64,000 nucleotides of DNA from Diospyros lotus (GCF_014633365.1 NC_068351.1:20077366-20141365); one strand, 5' to 3'. Shown: positions 1 through 11,973, numbered from the stretch's first letter. Numbers and translations are program-made. The notes: generated by a model from the letters alone, not told the origin.

Positions 1-1342
1 ACAGTCACTTTTAACCAACGACTCTTCCACCAACACAGCTTTCCCTTTCTTAAACCCCAAGCCATCTGTTGGGTTAGTGGGGGTAAAAAGGTGAGTTCAG
101 GGACTCAGTAAAGGTAATATGCCATGTAATAAATTAATGAGCATGACATCATAGATAAAAATAAAGTGCAACATGTATGCAACCAAAGAAGATTCTCATG
201 GTTAGAAATCCATCTCAGGCTCTAGGTGTCCCCTAGTGGTTCCCTCTACGACCTCATCCTAAGATTCTCGTGGTTAGAAATCCATTGCCCCATGCCTAGG
301 CACTCCCTCAACATCTTATCCAAGCCATGCTAAAAGTAATTTACACACAAAGCATATTAAACCCTTATTGGTTTAGCATTAACTGCCTATTCTCGTTAAG
401 CATACCGACCTTTTGCCTTGATAGCTTCTCTGACAATATTTTTCCATAACATCGAAATCACCAATATCATTTCCCAATATTCCTTTAACATAAATTATCA
501 TAAATTAATGCAATAAGACACTTGGGTAATTCTATTAAATACCACTAAATTAATTTTATATATCACTTACCTATTCATTCCTTTATTCCTTGCATACACA
601 AGTTGATAGGTTTTTGCGTAATTTAATCTCTCATAGCATGGTAAAATCAATCGGCCAAATGGCCTTAATAGTGGGCAAGATTGGCCTTAAATAAGGGGAG
701 GAAAGGGGAGGAAACTGGCTAAAATGGGAGAGACAACTTGGGGTCCAAGGCTGCCCCTGGTGTTTCCATGTGGCAACCAAAGAAGAGGGGCAGATGGCTA
801 GTGAAACGCCCTAGCAGTGCCGCAGGGCGTAGCATGGTCGTGTCTGGTCGTGGGGATGCTCGCGCGCATGGGCACCAGATGGCACCCAGAAATGACGTCT
901 TTTTGGGCGCCTTGAGGCTAATTAAAAATCAACCAATTTTCCCCAACGCACGCGAGTCTTCAACGAGACCAAACCCTCAACCGCACCTAACACACATGCT
1001 TGTGCAATCGCCCGTGCTAACCGCCTTCCTCACCCAATATGCACACGTGTTTGGATTTAAGGGGACCCTCAGTCCCTTTTTAGAAAATAGCACCACAGCC
1101 CCCAAATCTTTCAAAATTCACACACACACACCCCTACACCTCATTTCTCTTTATTTCACTTACGCCCCAAAATTTCTAGAAATCCACTAATTTAATTTAT
1201 TCTATTCTTTCATTATTTTCGCAAATATTTTTAAATAAAATAATTAATTATCCTAATTGTCCATTTCCTCAAAACCACACATAACTTAATAAATCACCTT
1301 AAAACCCACAAATTAATTATTTTCAAAGTCAGGGATGTTATA
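1..1342 (-). mobile_element. Truncated gypsy-like LTR at the window edge
   Basis: Read on the minus strand this begins TATAACATCCCTG at 1342 and runs off the window at base 1. Its GC-rich part (about 740-1000, with a 'gacgtc-ttttgggcgc' block) resembles 59700-59900 inside the LTR that ends at 60138, so the two are related LTR families. At 1-65 it carries a KKGKAVLVEES-like reading after a CAG, matching the module seen in other LTRs here. No pol or gag is visible. The start lies outside the window, so whether it is a solo LTR or part of a full element cannot be decided. Confidence 0.5.
175..310. repeat. Short tandem duplication in the edge LTR
   Basis: Two copies of a unit beginning 'agattctc-tggttagaaatcca' lie about 63 bp apart (near 190 and 255). 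Short tandem units inside LTRs recur in most LTR families of this window. Confidence 0.5.
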
Positions 1343-1640
1343 GAATGGGAGAGAAAAATCCTAGAGGATAAAGACAGATCTATTGAGGGGATGGAGACAT
1401 AGGCAAAGGCAATGCGCGGTGGGATAAATTCCCTAGAAAATTAAAACTACGCCCCATGCGAGAAAACCATTTCCAGTAAAAGTGAGAAAATGGCATAACG
1501 TGACCAAAAGTGAGAAAACAATTTACCTAGAAAATTTAGCCAATCAAACACCTCAAAAGCTGGAATTTGGGTGGAAAATGTGGCCAATCAAACACACTAT
1601 AGTTAGATAAAAAAGTGAAAATTGTAAGATCAAATATAAG
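1343..1640. other. Non-coding spacer between LTR relic and copia relic
   Basis: No conserved reading frame or repeat end was recognised. It may be 5' internal sequence of the following copia relic or older host DNA. Confidence 0.4.
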
Positions 1641-1746
1641 TGGTGAATATTATGGAAAGTTTGATGAATCAGATCAATGTTTAAGTCTATTTGTCAAATT
1701 CCTTGAAAGACATGTTATTTGTGTCTAATACACAATACTAGGTACA

Positions 1747-1977
1747 TCACAATAAAATGATGTTGCAGAAAGGTGTAATTGTACCTTAATGGAAATGGTT
1801 AGGAGTATGATGAACCACTATTCTTTACCCTTATCTTTGTGGATGCATGTATTAAAGATTGTCGTATATTTGCTAAATAGAGTTCCTAGTAAGGTAGTTC
1901 CAAAGACTCATTTTAAACTGTGGACAGATAGGAAACCCAATTTAAGGCACTTACATGTTTGGGGTTGCTCAACATAA
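1747..1977 (+). pseudogene. Copia integrase fragment
   Basis: The translation reads as a broken 'GTSQ-stop-NDVAERCNCTLMEMVRSMM' segment followed by LNRVPSKVVPKTHFKLWTDRKPN and HLHVWGC. This is the conserved end of the copia integrase core (the NGVAER and KTPFELW type motifs). The first catalytic Asp regions lie upstream and are missing. Downstream (1980-2240) the sequence still resembles the copia linker, but with stops. Confidence 0.8.
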
Positions 1978-2969
1978 GAATTTAAAATCTACATGAAAAT
2001 AAATTAGACTCTAGAACAACCGGTGGTTATTTTATTAGATATCTGGAAAAGTTTAAGGGGTGTAGATTTTATTGTCTTAGTTACTGTACCAGAATTGTTG
2101 AATTTGGAAATACTAGGTTCATTGAAATTGGTGAGATTATTGGGAGTGAAAGAATGCATGATGTTAACATTCAAGAAATTAGGGTGGAAGTTCCTACACC
2201 CAAAATTGATAAGTTTGTTGTTCCTCAATAGTTAAGAACAACAAATAAATGATCAAACACTCTATGATGAAAATGTCAATAATGAATTGACAATAGTTGA
2301 ACCACAATCAATATCATTAAGAATATCTCAAAGATAAGGAGATTTGTTATTTCTGATGACTATGTGGTTTATCTACAAGAGTCAGAATTTGACTTAGGAT
2401 TTGATAATGATCCAGTTTTATTTACACAAGACATGGAATGTGATGATTCTACTAAATGGTTAAATGCCATGGAAGAAGAGTTAAAATCTATGGATCAAAA
2501 TCAAGTCTAGGATCACGTTGAATTTCTTGAACGATGTAAAAGAGTTGGATGTAAATATGTCTTTAAGATCAAACATGACTCAAAAGGCATTATTGACCGA
2601 TATAAAACTAAACTTGTTGCCAAATGTTTTACTTAATAGGATGTCATTGATTATAAAGAGACGTTTTCACCAATCTCTAAGAAAGATTCTCTCATAATTA
2701 TTATGGCTTTAGTGACTCATTATGATTTAGAGTTACATCAAATGGATGTTAAAACTATCTTTCTTAATGGAAATTTGAAGGAATATGTTTATATAGATCA
2801 ACTTAAAGACTTTTCAATTAAGGGAAAGGAACACATGGTGTGTAAATTAAAGAAATCAAGATACGGACTTAAACAAGTCTCCCAACAATGACATCTTAAG
2901 TTTAATAATAACATCTTTTGGTTTTCAAGAAAACACTGTTGATCGGTATATATATATAAAGGTTATTGG

Positions 2970-2979
2970 GAGCAAGTTT
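2970..2979. repeat. SINE target-site duplication, left copy
   Basis: GAGCAAGTTT, repeated at 3235-3244 on the far side of the SINE. Confidence 0.8.
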
Positions 2980-3234
2980 TTTTTTTTTATAACTTGAAAA
3001 TCGAGGAAGCCCCAATACACAATACCTTTGGTGAGGACCGCCACCTTCTTCTTATAAACCGCAGACTAGACCCATACAAGTAAACAGGTTGGGCCAAGTA
3101 AATCCTAGTCGGAACCCCTACCCTGGCCCCTTCGTTAGTCCGCACTGTCTAGGATTCGAACAAGCAACCTTGGCCTACCCAACACCTAAATCCTATGCAG
3201 AGGACCACTTGAGCTATCCCGAGGGGTTCAGTGA
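2980..3234 (-). mobile_element. tRNA-derived SINE inserted in copia RT
   Basis: On the minus strand the 5' end has pol III box A-like GGGATAGCTCAAGTGG and box B-like TTGTTCGAATCC. A tRNA-unrelated body follows, and the 3' end is a poly(A) tract (poly(T) at 2977-2988 on plus). It is about 255 bp and flanked by the direct repeat GAGCAAGTTT. These are the hallmarks of a plant tRNA-type SINE mobilised by a LINE. I cannot name the family without a repeat library. It shares its body with the copy at 5905-6170. Confidence 0.88.
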
Positions 3235-3244
3235 GAGCAAGTTT
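3235..3244. repeat. SINE target-site duplication, right copy
   Basis: GAGCAAGTTT, matching 2970-2979. Confidence 0.8.
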
Positions 3245-3689
3245 ATTTTTCTAATCTTGTATGTTGATGACATATTGCTAGCTGCTAATGACTTAGATTT
3301 GCTACATGAAACCAAGAAATATCGCTCTAAGAATTTTGAAATGAAAGATATGAGAAAGACAACCAATGTGATAAGAATAGAAATATTCTGTGATAGATCA
3401 TTAGGATTGTTAAGGTTATCTCGAAAGGGCTATCTTAATAAAATTCTAAGGAAATTTAAGGTGGATAAATGCTCAATAGGGTAGTTCCAATTCATAAGGG
3501 GATAAATTTAACTTTATGTAGTGCTTGAAAAATGAATTGGAACAAGAGAAAATGAAAAATATTCCTTATGTATCTACAATTGAGAGCTTAATGTATGCTC
3601 AAACTTGTACCATACCAAACATTAGTTTTGTTGTTAGAATGCTTTGCATGTATCAAAATAATCTAGGACTGGATTATTGGAAAGCTACA

Positions 3690-4200
3690 AAAAAATATTC
3701 TTATACACTTGTAAGGAACAAAGGATCATATGCTCACTTATAGGAGATTTGTTCATCTTGAGATGATTGGATATTCATATTCAAATCTTGTTGGATGTGT
3801 TGATACAATAAAATCTACATTTGGCTACCTGTTCCCATTAGCTGGAGGAGTGGTTTTATGGAAAGGTGCAAAGCAATCTGTCATTGCTGTATCCACTATA
3901 GAAACTGAGTTTGTGGCATAATTTGAGACAACTATTCATGGATTATGTCTGAGGAACTTTATTTTAGGACTTCGAGTTATCGACTGTATTGCCAAATTGC
4001 TGAAAATTTATTGCAATAATTCTACAACAATATTCTTCTCTAAAAACAACAAGTATTCTAAGGGTGCTAAGCATATAGAAATAAAATACTTGGTTGTTAG
4101 TGAAGAAGTTTAGAAAGAGAGTGTCTCAATTGAATATAGTAGTATCAATCTTAAGATTGCAAATCCTTTAACAAAAGGATTCACCCTAAACATTTAATGA
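3690..4200 (+). pseudogene. Copia RNase H relic
   Basis: Readable parts include STFGYLFPLAGGVVLWKGAKQSVIAVSTIETEFVA, then IYCNNSTTIFFSKNN, SKGAKHIEIKYLVV and the terminal IANPLTKGF. These correspond to the C-terminal copia RNase H motifs ('KSTSGY', 'KQ..VALST.EAEY', 'H..IRYHF', 'D.LTKGL'). In-frame stops follow EFVA and EEV. The reading ends shortly before the presumed 3' LTR start. Confidence 0.82.
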
Positions 4201-4228
4201 ACATATTGAAATGATGGGTATTTTTGGA

Positions 4229-4960
4229 TGTTATTAGAGATATTGTATTATGATTTTATTAAGTTTATACATTTGATACTTTGAGCCCATTTATATGTTT
4301 CTAATATTTTTTGTTTTCTATTTGTATACATAATTGTCTTAGAGTAATGTTGACATGAATAGTTTTATAAAAAAGACACTAAAATTGGATATTATTACTG
4401 ACATTAAAGGTCACATTAAGTATAAATTTAATGTTGTAGTACATGGAAAGGACTCTGTAGGAAAATTGACAGACAATCGTCATGACTTGCATTAATATTT
4501 CAACTTAATAATGATATAATGTTATAGCTAAAATAAAGAAAATTTTAATATGATATTTGCGCACATTACGTTCTTCTTATTAAATCATGAAAGTAATATC
4601 ATATGAGTAAAGTGAGAGAATATTAGAATTATATGTGAATTACATGATAATTAAGGTATATTTTATCAGATATGATCATATTTATCTAATGAGATAAATA
4701 AATGATTTAATAAGAAAATTGAATACTAAAATTTTATTTGGTTAGGAAAATATATATAACTCTTGATAGTCTTGATGGGAGGCTACATCTACAATTATAA
4801 ATAGGAATTTGATCATCTCTTTGCCCCAATCATAGAAAATAAATTATCGTGTTATTTTTGTCCATCATCAAGATTAGGGTGTTAAGGGAGAGAAATCAAA
4901 TTCTGATATTCTTTTCATCAACCGACGATGTCTTTTACATCTAAAAGCCTTATGGATCAA
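4229..4960 (+). repeat. Probable 3' LTR of the copia relic
   Basis: It begins TGTTATTAGAG just after the RNase H end and contains a TATA-like 'attataaatagg' near 4794. A pyrimidine-rich segment near 4905-4920 follows, as in copia LTRs. Without a partner LTR the 3' boundary is uncertain. Confidence 0.4.
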
Positions 4961-5169
4961 TATATGTTTTATTTATTCGCATTATGTGAAACATGAAGTT
5001 TTTAGATTTATGGACATGATGTTTGCTATTATCTTTACAAATAATATTACAACTTACAATGGTCGTCATTGTTGTCCACTGCCATCATCGCCATCGACCC
5101 AGCAGCCGTCATCGCCAATTGTCTGCAACTCATACGTTGCTAGTCGTCTTGTTGTCGTCCTCCTCCTAT

Positions 5170-5460
5170 GCCAGTTTGAATGTATGTATATTTATGTATG
5201 CATATATATGTATACATATATACATATGTATACTTATATATACACTCCCTTCATTCTTCATTTTGGTATTGTTGAATATGAATGTATGTATATACATGTA
5301 GTGTATACTTATGTATATTTGTGAATGTATGTTTATATATAGTTGTGCACTATATATATTTCTTTCTTGCTAAGTTAGAATTATTTGCATTTGCTAAGTA
5401 TATGTAGTGTATGTCTATGCATATTTATGAATGAATGTATATACATAACAGAGTACATTT
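5170..5460. repeat. TA/TG-rich microsatellite-like tract
   Basis: Irregular runs of 'tatgtatata' and 'catatatg' words fill this stretch. The reading frames over it are products of the repeat and are not genes. Confidence 0.7.
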
Positions 5461-5904
5461 AGTATACTGGGTTAAAAGTTTTTAAAATAGCTTCTGGAAA
5501 AGGTGTTCTTGGGGTGCAATTGCCCTCCTTAATTTTTGGCACTTAGGAGTTTGTTCATGATTACATAAAAATAGTAAAATTATTTGATATTTCTCCCCAA
5601 GATTTCCAAAAAAAATTAATATACCCAAAACAAAAATACAATTTAAAAAAATTAAAATACTTTAGAAGTTAATGTTGGATGGATGAATGAAAAGTTGGTC
5701 ACATATATTGAGAAATATATATTTAAGAATGTTGTCAATGAGGCAGTTATCCATCTAGAATGTTAAGACCAACTAGTAGAGGACAATTGATCGAGCTAGT
5801 TTTCTTAATTTCTTTTAAGAATCTCTATAATATTTTTTATTCAATATTGTTGAGTTTGTTTTCTAATTTTAGTTTCATGAAACATAGTTGGATTTTTTTT
5901 TGTT
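5461..5904. other. AT-rich spacer, nothing recognised
   Basis: No domain, element end or RNA gene is apparent. Confidence 0.5.
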
Positions 5905-6170
5905 TTATTTCTTTAATGTAAGAATCGGAGGAAGCCCAATACATAAGTGTTTAGCAAAAACCAACACCTTCTCCTTTATAACCTACTGGTATTGACCCAA
6001 CTGGCCAATCAAGCAGCGTCAGGTAAATCCGAGTTGAAGACCCATGCCCGTGGCCCCTTTATGGCAAATGCGATGCTTATTGCACTCTCTAGAATTCAAG
6101 CATGCAAGCTTAGCATACCCAGCACCTGAATCCCCCACAATCGACTGCTTAAGCTACAACGAAGGAAAAT
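5905..6170 (-). mobile_element. Second, more diverged copy of the same SINE
   Basis: It shares with 2980-3234 the segments 'aatcggaggaagccc', 'caatacat', 'ccttctc-tttataacc', 'gacccaa-ctggcc', 'taaatcc-agt', 'agaattcaag' (box B side) and 'cttaagcta' (box A side), in the same order and strand. T-rich sequence at its left side is the decayed poly(A) tail. Box B has decayed to TTGAATTCTAG. Target-site duplications are not clear. Confidence 0.78.
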
Positions 6171-7782
6171 TATTATGTAATTGTTATATCAACATCTAAT
6201 GTTTGCATAGCATATCACCTTTCCCTCACAACGGAAATTTTGACCCCAATTGCTAAAAATTCTGACTCTGTCACAACAATTCACCCATTGTATTTTGTGG
6301 AGATAAAACACTATTTTGGCACATGTAGAAAGTAGATTTTGAATTTCAAAACCTAACCTATGTTGGAATGTTGGTTCTAAAACCCATTGTAGCCAACGAG
6401 GTGATCTTTATTCCCCTAAAATTCAAAGGAGAGAGAATGGGGAGAGGAGATAGAAATGAATGATAAAATGGTCAATTTTTTTTTTATCTCTTTTCTAACA
6501 ATACAAGGGATGTCATTGCTTTTTAAAAATATTAAAGGTGACTTTGTAATTAAAGGAAACCGCATCAAGGGTGGTGATTCTAATTTTTTCTTTTATTAAA
6601 AATACCCATTTAATAATGATTGTCTAGATTCAAATAGCAATCACATTAGAGATAAAAACAATTTGTGTTTATGTTCACTTGAATGAGTAATGTAATTTAT
6701 ATTTATATTTGATCAATTAATTATTTTTTATATTAAAAAATATATTTACAAAAGAGTCCCTGTATTTTTTTATTTATATATTTTTCTATATTTCTATTTT
6801 TATTTTTTTAAAATATTATTTCTATTTCATGTTATATTTATTTTTTATTTTCATTTTCGAGCAACCTAGCCAAAGACACAGTTATGATAAATTATTTTTT
6901 GATTGCAAGAACAACACATTTTTCTATATTATTTATTAAATTAATTTATGTGCAAAAGGTATCAACACTCATCCCCAAAACTTGCTACCGCCTTGGTGGT
7001 TCTATAAAAGAAAGCTTCAAAATGGTTGCCTAAAGCCGAAAGAAAGGCATTCCTTTCTCTCGATCACAATACTATTGACTTAGCTACCAAGCTTAGAATC
7101 CATGGATCCTTTATTCTTTATATAAGCTCTGAAACCAAAAATGCAAAAGAATGACTATTTATATGTGAGTGTGATCATAGCAATTGCATGCTGTCTCCTA
7201 TTCAAGAACATGTCTAGATTCTTCTATCTTCCAAATTAAAGCAGCCATGTCCCCACACTACACGCATCGCATGATTCCAATGACGATAGGGTGCCGACGA
7301 CGAAGCTTTTTGGTCGTCGACGGCCGATAGGTGACGTTCATGGAGCAGCTAACCCGTTATGAAACAATCCGTATTAATTATTGCTAAGTATTCCGAGCAA
7401 GGTCTTGACTTGAAGATTAGATCCGACTTAGTCGGATCGGGTTACTGGAGAACCAGTTGCCGAATCCATTCGGATGGATGGAAAAAGTGGGTTAGTTCAA
7501 TTGCTGAAAGGGCCGGCCGGATTGACTGGGTAAATTACTTTATTTATTTTAGACCCAAATTTGGGTATTGACCCTTCTCCCTTCCCATATAGATATTGTG
7601 GTCTAGAACCTCATCTATAACACACTTAATCAGTTGGTTGTAAACCGTCAATTCTTGATGATGAATTCTAATAGCGGACCTCAGTGATTATTAATGCTTA
7701 ATATGTTAGTTAATATTATAAAATAATAAAAAGGCATTACACTCTTAATATCTAAGGTGTTTTCCTCATAGTCACTTTTAAG
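6171..7782. other. AT-rich intergenic sequence
   Basis: No supported gene. 6700-6900 is a poly(T/A)-rich tract. 7270-7320 can fold into an imperfect GCCGACGAC / GTCGTCG-CGGC hairpin, and 7420-7440 contains the palindrome ATCCGAC-TTA-GTCGGAT. Short readings in 7359-7571 have no recognisable similarity. Confidence 0.5.
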
Positions 7783-8660
7783 TTGAAATATCTTGACCAA
7801 TTGAAATATTTTCTTGAGTTGAAAATTGCTCAATCTCTTACTGGTATATTTTTCTCACAAAGGCATTACAATCTTCAACTTCTCGAGGACATTGGTTTTC
7901 TAGCTTGTAAGCCAGCATCTTTGCTTATGATCCCTAATTCCAAACTTTGTTCCTTTGAGGAAGAGTTATTGACGAATCCATCCTTATATAGGAGACTCGT
8001 TGGTCAGTTATTGTATCTCAGAGTCTCTCGACTTCATATTACATTTGTTGTACACAAGCTAAATCAATTTGTGTCTCAGCCTTACCAACCTTATTTAGAT
8101 GATGCTCATCACATTCTTTAATATCTTAAAGGCACTCTTGGTCAAGGTTTGTTCTTCTTTGCTTCTTATTCTTTTTCAACTACGGGCATTCTCTTATGCT
8201 TATTGGGGATCTTGTTTAGACTCGAGGAAGTTTACTATTGGTTTTTTTATCTTCCTTGTTGACTCGTTGGTTTCTTGGAAGGCTAAAAATCATAGCAATG
8301 TTTCCCATTCTCCAAATAAAGTTGAATACAGGGCTCTTACCATGATTGCTAGTGAGCTTATTGGCTCACCTAGTTGCTATCAAAATTCCAGATTAAGACT
8401 TCCACCCGTGCTCTCATCTTCTATGATAGCCAAGCAACATTTCATATTGCCACTAATCCGTTGTTTCATGAACGTACGAAACACATTAATTAAGTTGTAT
8501 TGTCATTTTGTTCGTGAGAAGATTGTTATTGGATTTATTCAGTTGCTCCTAAAAATATGCAGTCAACACTAGTTAGCTAATGTGCTCACCAAACCCCTAC
8601 CAGCAACCCAGCTTTCATCTTTGTTATCCAAAATGGCCATACTTGACATCTATGGTTCAT
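7783..8660 (+). pseudogene. Second copia relic: RT end and RNase H
   Basis: The first frame reads LKYFLELKIAQSLTGIFFSQRHY, LEDIGFLACKPASLLMIPN and LYRRLVGQLLYLRVSRLHITFVVHKL, the copia RT thumb to RNase H junction. A stop at about 8120 and a frameshift near 8180 follow. The next frame reads LRAFSYAYWGSCLDSRKFTIGFF, LVSWKAKNHSNVSHSPNKVEYRAL and finally LANVLTKPLPATQ. The RNase H 'DADW' block reads YAYW, so the catalytic Asp is lost. It belongs to a different copia lineage from the relic at 1.6-4.2 kb. Confidence 0.87.
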
Positions 8661-8930
8661 CTTGGGGGAGTAACAAATATTGCTAGATATGTATATATAT
8701 ATATATTGTAATTTTTATGTTTCCTATATTTCTTACTATTGTATAATTAGAGTAAGCAGGGTTATTTTTGTCTTTTCATCTTTTCATCCCTTTTGTATTT
8801 AAGCTTGGGATGACCGTCCTTGCATGGTTTTCAATGTTATCGTGCTCTCGATTATTACAGGGGAGATAAATTGCAGGCTGGGCCTTTGGTTCATGCTCGC
8901 AATCTGCTGAATTGACACCAACATATTGCT
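8661..8930 (+). repeat. Probable 3' LTR of second copia relic
   Basis: A purine-rich tract 'cttgggggag' at 8660-8669 directly precedes 'taacaaatattgctagatatg', which is the usual PPT/LTR junction of plant copia elements with a mutated TG start. 'gtatttaagcttggg' and an AT repeat lie inside. A shorter related piece, 'ctttgtatttaagctta', recurs at 8963-8980. Confidence 0.5.
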
Positions 8931-9666
8931 TATTCAACCACTCAATCTATGCCCTGGGGGCGCCTTTGTATTTAAGCTTACTTTGATGTATAACAGAGTT
9001 TTTTTTTTTTTCGAGGGTATTCTTCCCTCTAATCTTGATATCTTCTTCTACATCGCGTGTGGGAATGATTTCAGGAAATTCATTTTGGTATGGACCTCAG
9101 TCGACAGTGCTCGTCTTCCCTGTCAAAAGCTTTAAATCTGAGCGAACCAAGCTTGACTGTGTCGTCTCCATGGTAATTTGCAGGCAGTTGCTTCTATCTA
9201 GATTTTATTAGTGATTGGGAACTATATCAGCACACTAAATCTTCTGTTTCTAGGTATGTCGAGATCACCTCACTCGAACTCTACAGTTGTGAAAACCGGT
9301 TGACTTGGCGATGATCCTTCTTGTTGTTGTTGGTTGTGAATCAAGGCTGCCTTTGCTTAGAAACACTGCTGTATCTATATGACAAAAACAAGGAATAAGT
9401 TGATTATCTTGTCAGCCGAGTTACCTGGCAGATGAACAAATCAGACAAGAAGTTTCAGAAGGAAGTTCTTGGAAAGGTTCCAAGAAGGCCAGTGAAAGAA
9501 AGCAAAGAAAAATAGAACAAAATATCATATACAAATGCAAATCAACGCACCCTTCCACAAAATAAACCTGCAAATTGTTGTACAAAATGTGAAGACCAAT
9601 AATAAATTTGTGATTTGTAAAGCTTATCAACGCATCAGGGCATAACATGATTGAACTTGCCTTATT
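8931..9666. other. Host-like flank of the large gypsy insertion
   Basis: No recognised gene. The stretch ends at the target duplication CAACT (9667-9671) and is continuous with 23625 onward once the gypsy element is removed. Short readings such as that at 9421-9669 on the minus strand show no domain. Confidence 0.45.
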
Positions 9667-9671
9667 CAACT
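9667..9671. repeat. Target-site duplication CAACT, left
   Basis: CAACT immediately before the LTR start at 9672, repeated at 23620-23624 after the other LTR. Confidence 0.85.
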
Positions 9672-11451
9672 TGTTTTAACCCAAAATCTGAGGCCATGAC
9701 CAGCACCATCCCCCAAGAAGTCACAACTTCAATAAGGAATACTAAGCCTTACAATACACAATCCTTCAAACATTTAAACATCTCGTATACACTACAAAAT
9801 AAATATATTTCCATTAACTGATATTGAAGTGCCCACCGTGCTATAAATCCATTACATGCTTACAATATTCAAAATTTCTCACTTTACCTTGCTATGCCCA
9901 ATTGTACTTACAACATTATAGGAGATGACAAATAAACATGCACATATATGAGTTAACCATCTAGAACCAAAGTTCACATATTCCGTTCTCTTGGGGCAAA
10001 ACGACTTTCACCCACAAGATTCGCTTCGGCGGATCCACTCTTGCCTACTAAGCATCATGGAGAAACCATTATTGTCAAGTAAGGGCGGACCCACTCTCAC
10101 CATAATATATATATACGTGGTGCACCAATAGCTAACATTTTGCTGTAGTTAACATATAGGGTTCTAGTTGTTACTCCATTTAATACACATTTCATACCAT
10201 CATTTGATATTATCAAATGCCACATGCAATATATCACATATAAGTACTACCATTCCCAATCCACACAACATGAATCATATCTTCCCATATGCACATTAAC
10301 AAAGATGCAAATTAACCACAAGTGCCAATATGTGAAAAACAGACAAGATGGATTCTACTTTCCCAAATGCAGTTTAAGAATGAAATCATGCATAGTATAT
10401 ACAATACTAGATTAATGAAAGGTATGAATGCAACAGTTACCACCATAATATAATTTGCCCACTCACTGTATTATAGAAGATGCGATATTACCTCAAACGC
10501 CTCTTGGTTAAGGCGAGCCAAAATCACCTAACAAAATTATCAAATCACACAAGAATTAAATAAATACAAAATTTAAATCTCCTAGAATTTGGATCGACTC
10601 AAATGTTTCCCCAATGGCCCAAAGCCCCAAAATAAAACAACCTAAGCCAGCCACACGGCCGCCGTCACCGATGTCCATCGCTGGCCATTCTTGATGTCCA
10701 CTTCCAACCACTACCGGCCAAATATTTTGACGATCAGAACCTACCATTAGAAGTGCCTAGCAATGGAGGTCAATATATACAAGAATGAGCTAGATCTGCT
10801 TTTTAATTTCTAGCCAGCTTTGAAAAGTAATTCGTTTGTCGTCGCTAGCCACATTTTTCGGCGATTCGAGACCACCACTCAACTCCCTTACCCTCATAGA
10901 CCAACATACCCAAAAATCATCAAGATCTAACGGCTAGATCTTCATATATCTAACTTTTAATTTTTGGCCAAATTTATAACGCACACTGTCAGTCATTGCC
11001 AACCACCGTAGCTGACGTTTTCAAGTGATCCGAGGCCACCACCCAACACCCTTAACCCCATTAACTAACATACCCAAAAACCAACAAGATCCAATAGCTA
11101 GATCTTTCTAGATCTGAGCTCAAACTTTCGACCAACATACCCACACACATATACATACACCTCTCATAAATCTGTGCTAAAAGTAAAGCTAATGAAAATA
11201 AAAAGATTACCTTGTTGTAGATTGAGGTCGATTTCACGGTGAAAATGTGGTCGGATCTAGGATCCAACAGTTAGATTGACCAAAATCGATTGAGAGGGGG
11301 AGAGAGAGAGAGAGAGAGAGCTTGTTGTAACGAGAAGGAAGAAGGGGGAAGAGCTGGGAGCCCTAGGGCTTTTATATGGCCTTGTGGGCTTGGCTCCCCC
11401 CCTTTGGGCCTTCTCTAACAAGGCCCAAAGGCTGGGCCTTTGGGCCTTACA
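9672..11451 (-). repeat. 3' LTR of the Tekay-type element
   Basis: On plus it opens 'tgttttaacccaaaatctg' and closes 'gggccttaca'. It aligns with 21604-23619 over nearly all its length but lacks about 240 bp present there (roughly 21823-22055). It contains an (AG)n run at about 11296-11318. The purine-rich 'aaggggtgagat' lies just outside (11452-11465, minus strand), as expected for a polypurine tract. Confidence 0.9.
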
Positions 11452-11469
11452 ATCTCACCCCTTATAGAA

Positions 11470-11973
11470 AATTCATCCTCAAATTTTGGCTATACTCTAG
11501 TTGCCAAATAGATAAGGATACTTCTCTCTCATGGTACCTTCTAATTCCCACGTGGCCTCGTCCTCCGTGTGGTTTTGTCATACCACCTTTATGGAGACAA
11601 TATCCTTTTTTCAAAGCCTTCTTACTTGCCTATCAATGATGCGTTCTAGTTATTCCTCATAGCTAAGATCCTTGTCTATCTGCACTATCTCTATGGTCGG
11701 CGGGGGAAGGACTTGGAATGGATCGGGTTCATGCTTCCTCAGCATCGACATATGGAACACTGGGTGTATATTTGCAAAAGCAGGAGGAAGATCTAATCGA
11801 TATGCCATTACACCCACTCGGTCCAAAATCTAGAATGGACCAATGTACCTAGGGCTAAGCTTGCCCTCGTTGTCGAACCTCATCATCCCTTTCATAGGTG
11901 ACACCTTGAGATATACTCTATCTCTGACTCCAAACTCTAAGGGAGGCCTACAACGATCCGCATAGGACTTTTG
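11470..11973 (-). pseudogene. Gypsy chromodomain-like integrase tail
   Basis: The minus-strand reading includes DRVYLKVSPMKGMMRFDNEGKLSPRYIGPF, then LDLPPAFANIHPVFHVSML and QIDKDLSYEE, RIIDRQVRRL, QNHTEDEATWELE and MREKYPYLF. This is the usual ending of Tekay/Del polyproteins, where a chromodomain is thought to bias insertion. At least four in-frame stops interrupt it. Confidence 0.85.

Larger units (their letters stand above)
2420..3490 (+). pseudogene. Copia reverse transcriptase, split by a SINE
   Basis: Recognisable blocks are WLNAMEEELKSMDQNQVW, KYVFKIKHDSKG, MALVTHYDLELHQMDVKTIFLNG, KLKKSRYGLKQ and, after the interruption, LYVDDILLAAND with the YVDD catalytic motif. Several stops are present (for example after TKLVAKCFT and after GLKQVSQQ). 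Removing the SINE at 2980-3234 plus one target-site copy restores the local reading GSKFIFLILYVDD, so the insertion hit an RT that was still readable at that point. Confidence 0.88.
1640..4228 (+). mobile_element. Decayed Ty1/copia retrotransposon, 5'-truncated pol
   Basis: Domains in order on the plus strand are integrase C-terminal part (1747-1977), a connecting segment (1980-2400), reverse transcriptase (about 2420-3490) and RNase H (about 3690-4200). Frameshifts and stops separate them, so it cannot encode a polyprotein. Integrase upstream of RT is the defining copia order. No 5' LTR, primer site or gag was found, so the element is truncated or its 5' part is unrecognisable. A SINE interrupts the RT. 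Confidence 0.85.

Noticed and set aside
738..1190. A 150-codon open frame on plus
   Set aside because: It lies inside an LTR relic, has no domain and mirrors LTR sequence on the other strand. Its length reflects the local GC-rich LTR segment.
2980..3234. A functional tRNA gene
   Set aside because: Only box A and box B similarity is present. The rest does not fold as a tRNA, and the poly(A) tail and target duplications show a SINE.
4986..5324. Open frames of 90-110 codons
   Set aside because: They consist of TA/TG microsatellite translation (repeated Tyr/Ile/Cys/Met) and have no conserved features.
9421..9669. An 82-codon minus-strand frame
   Set aside because: No domain or splice context. 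Part of it borders the gypsy target site and it is not supported as a gene.
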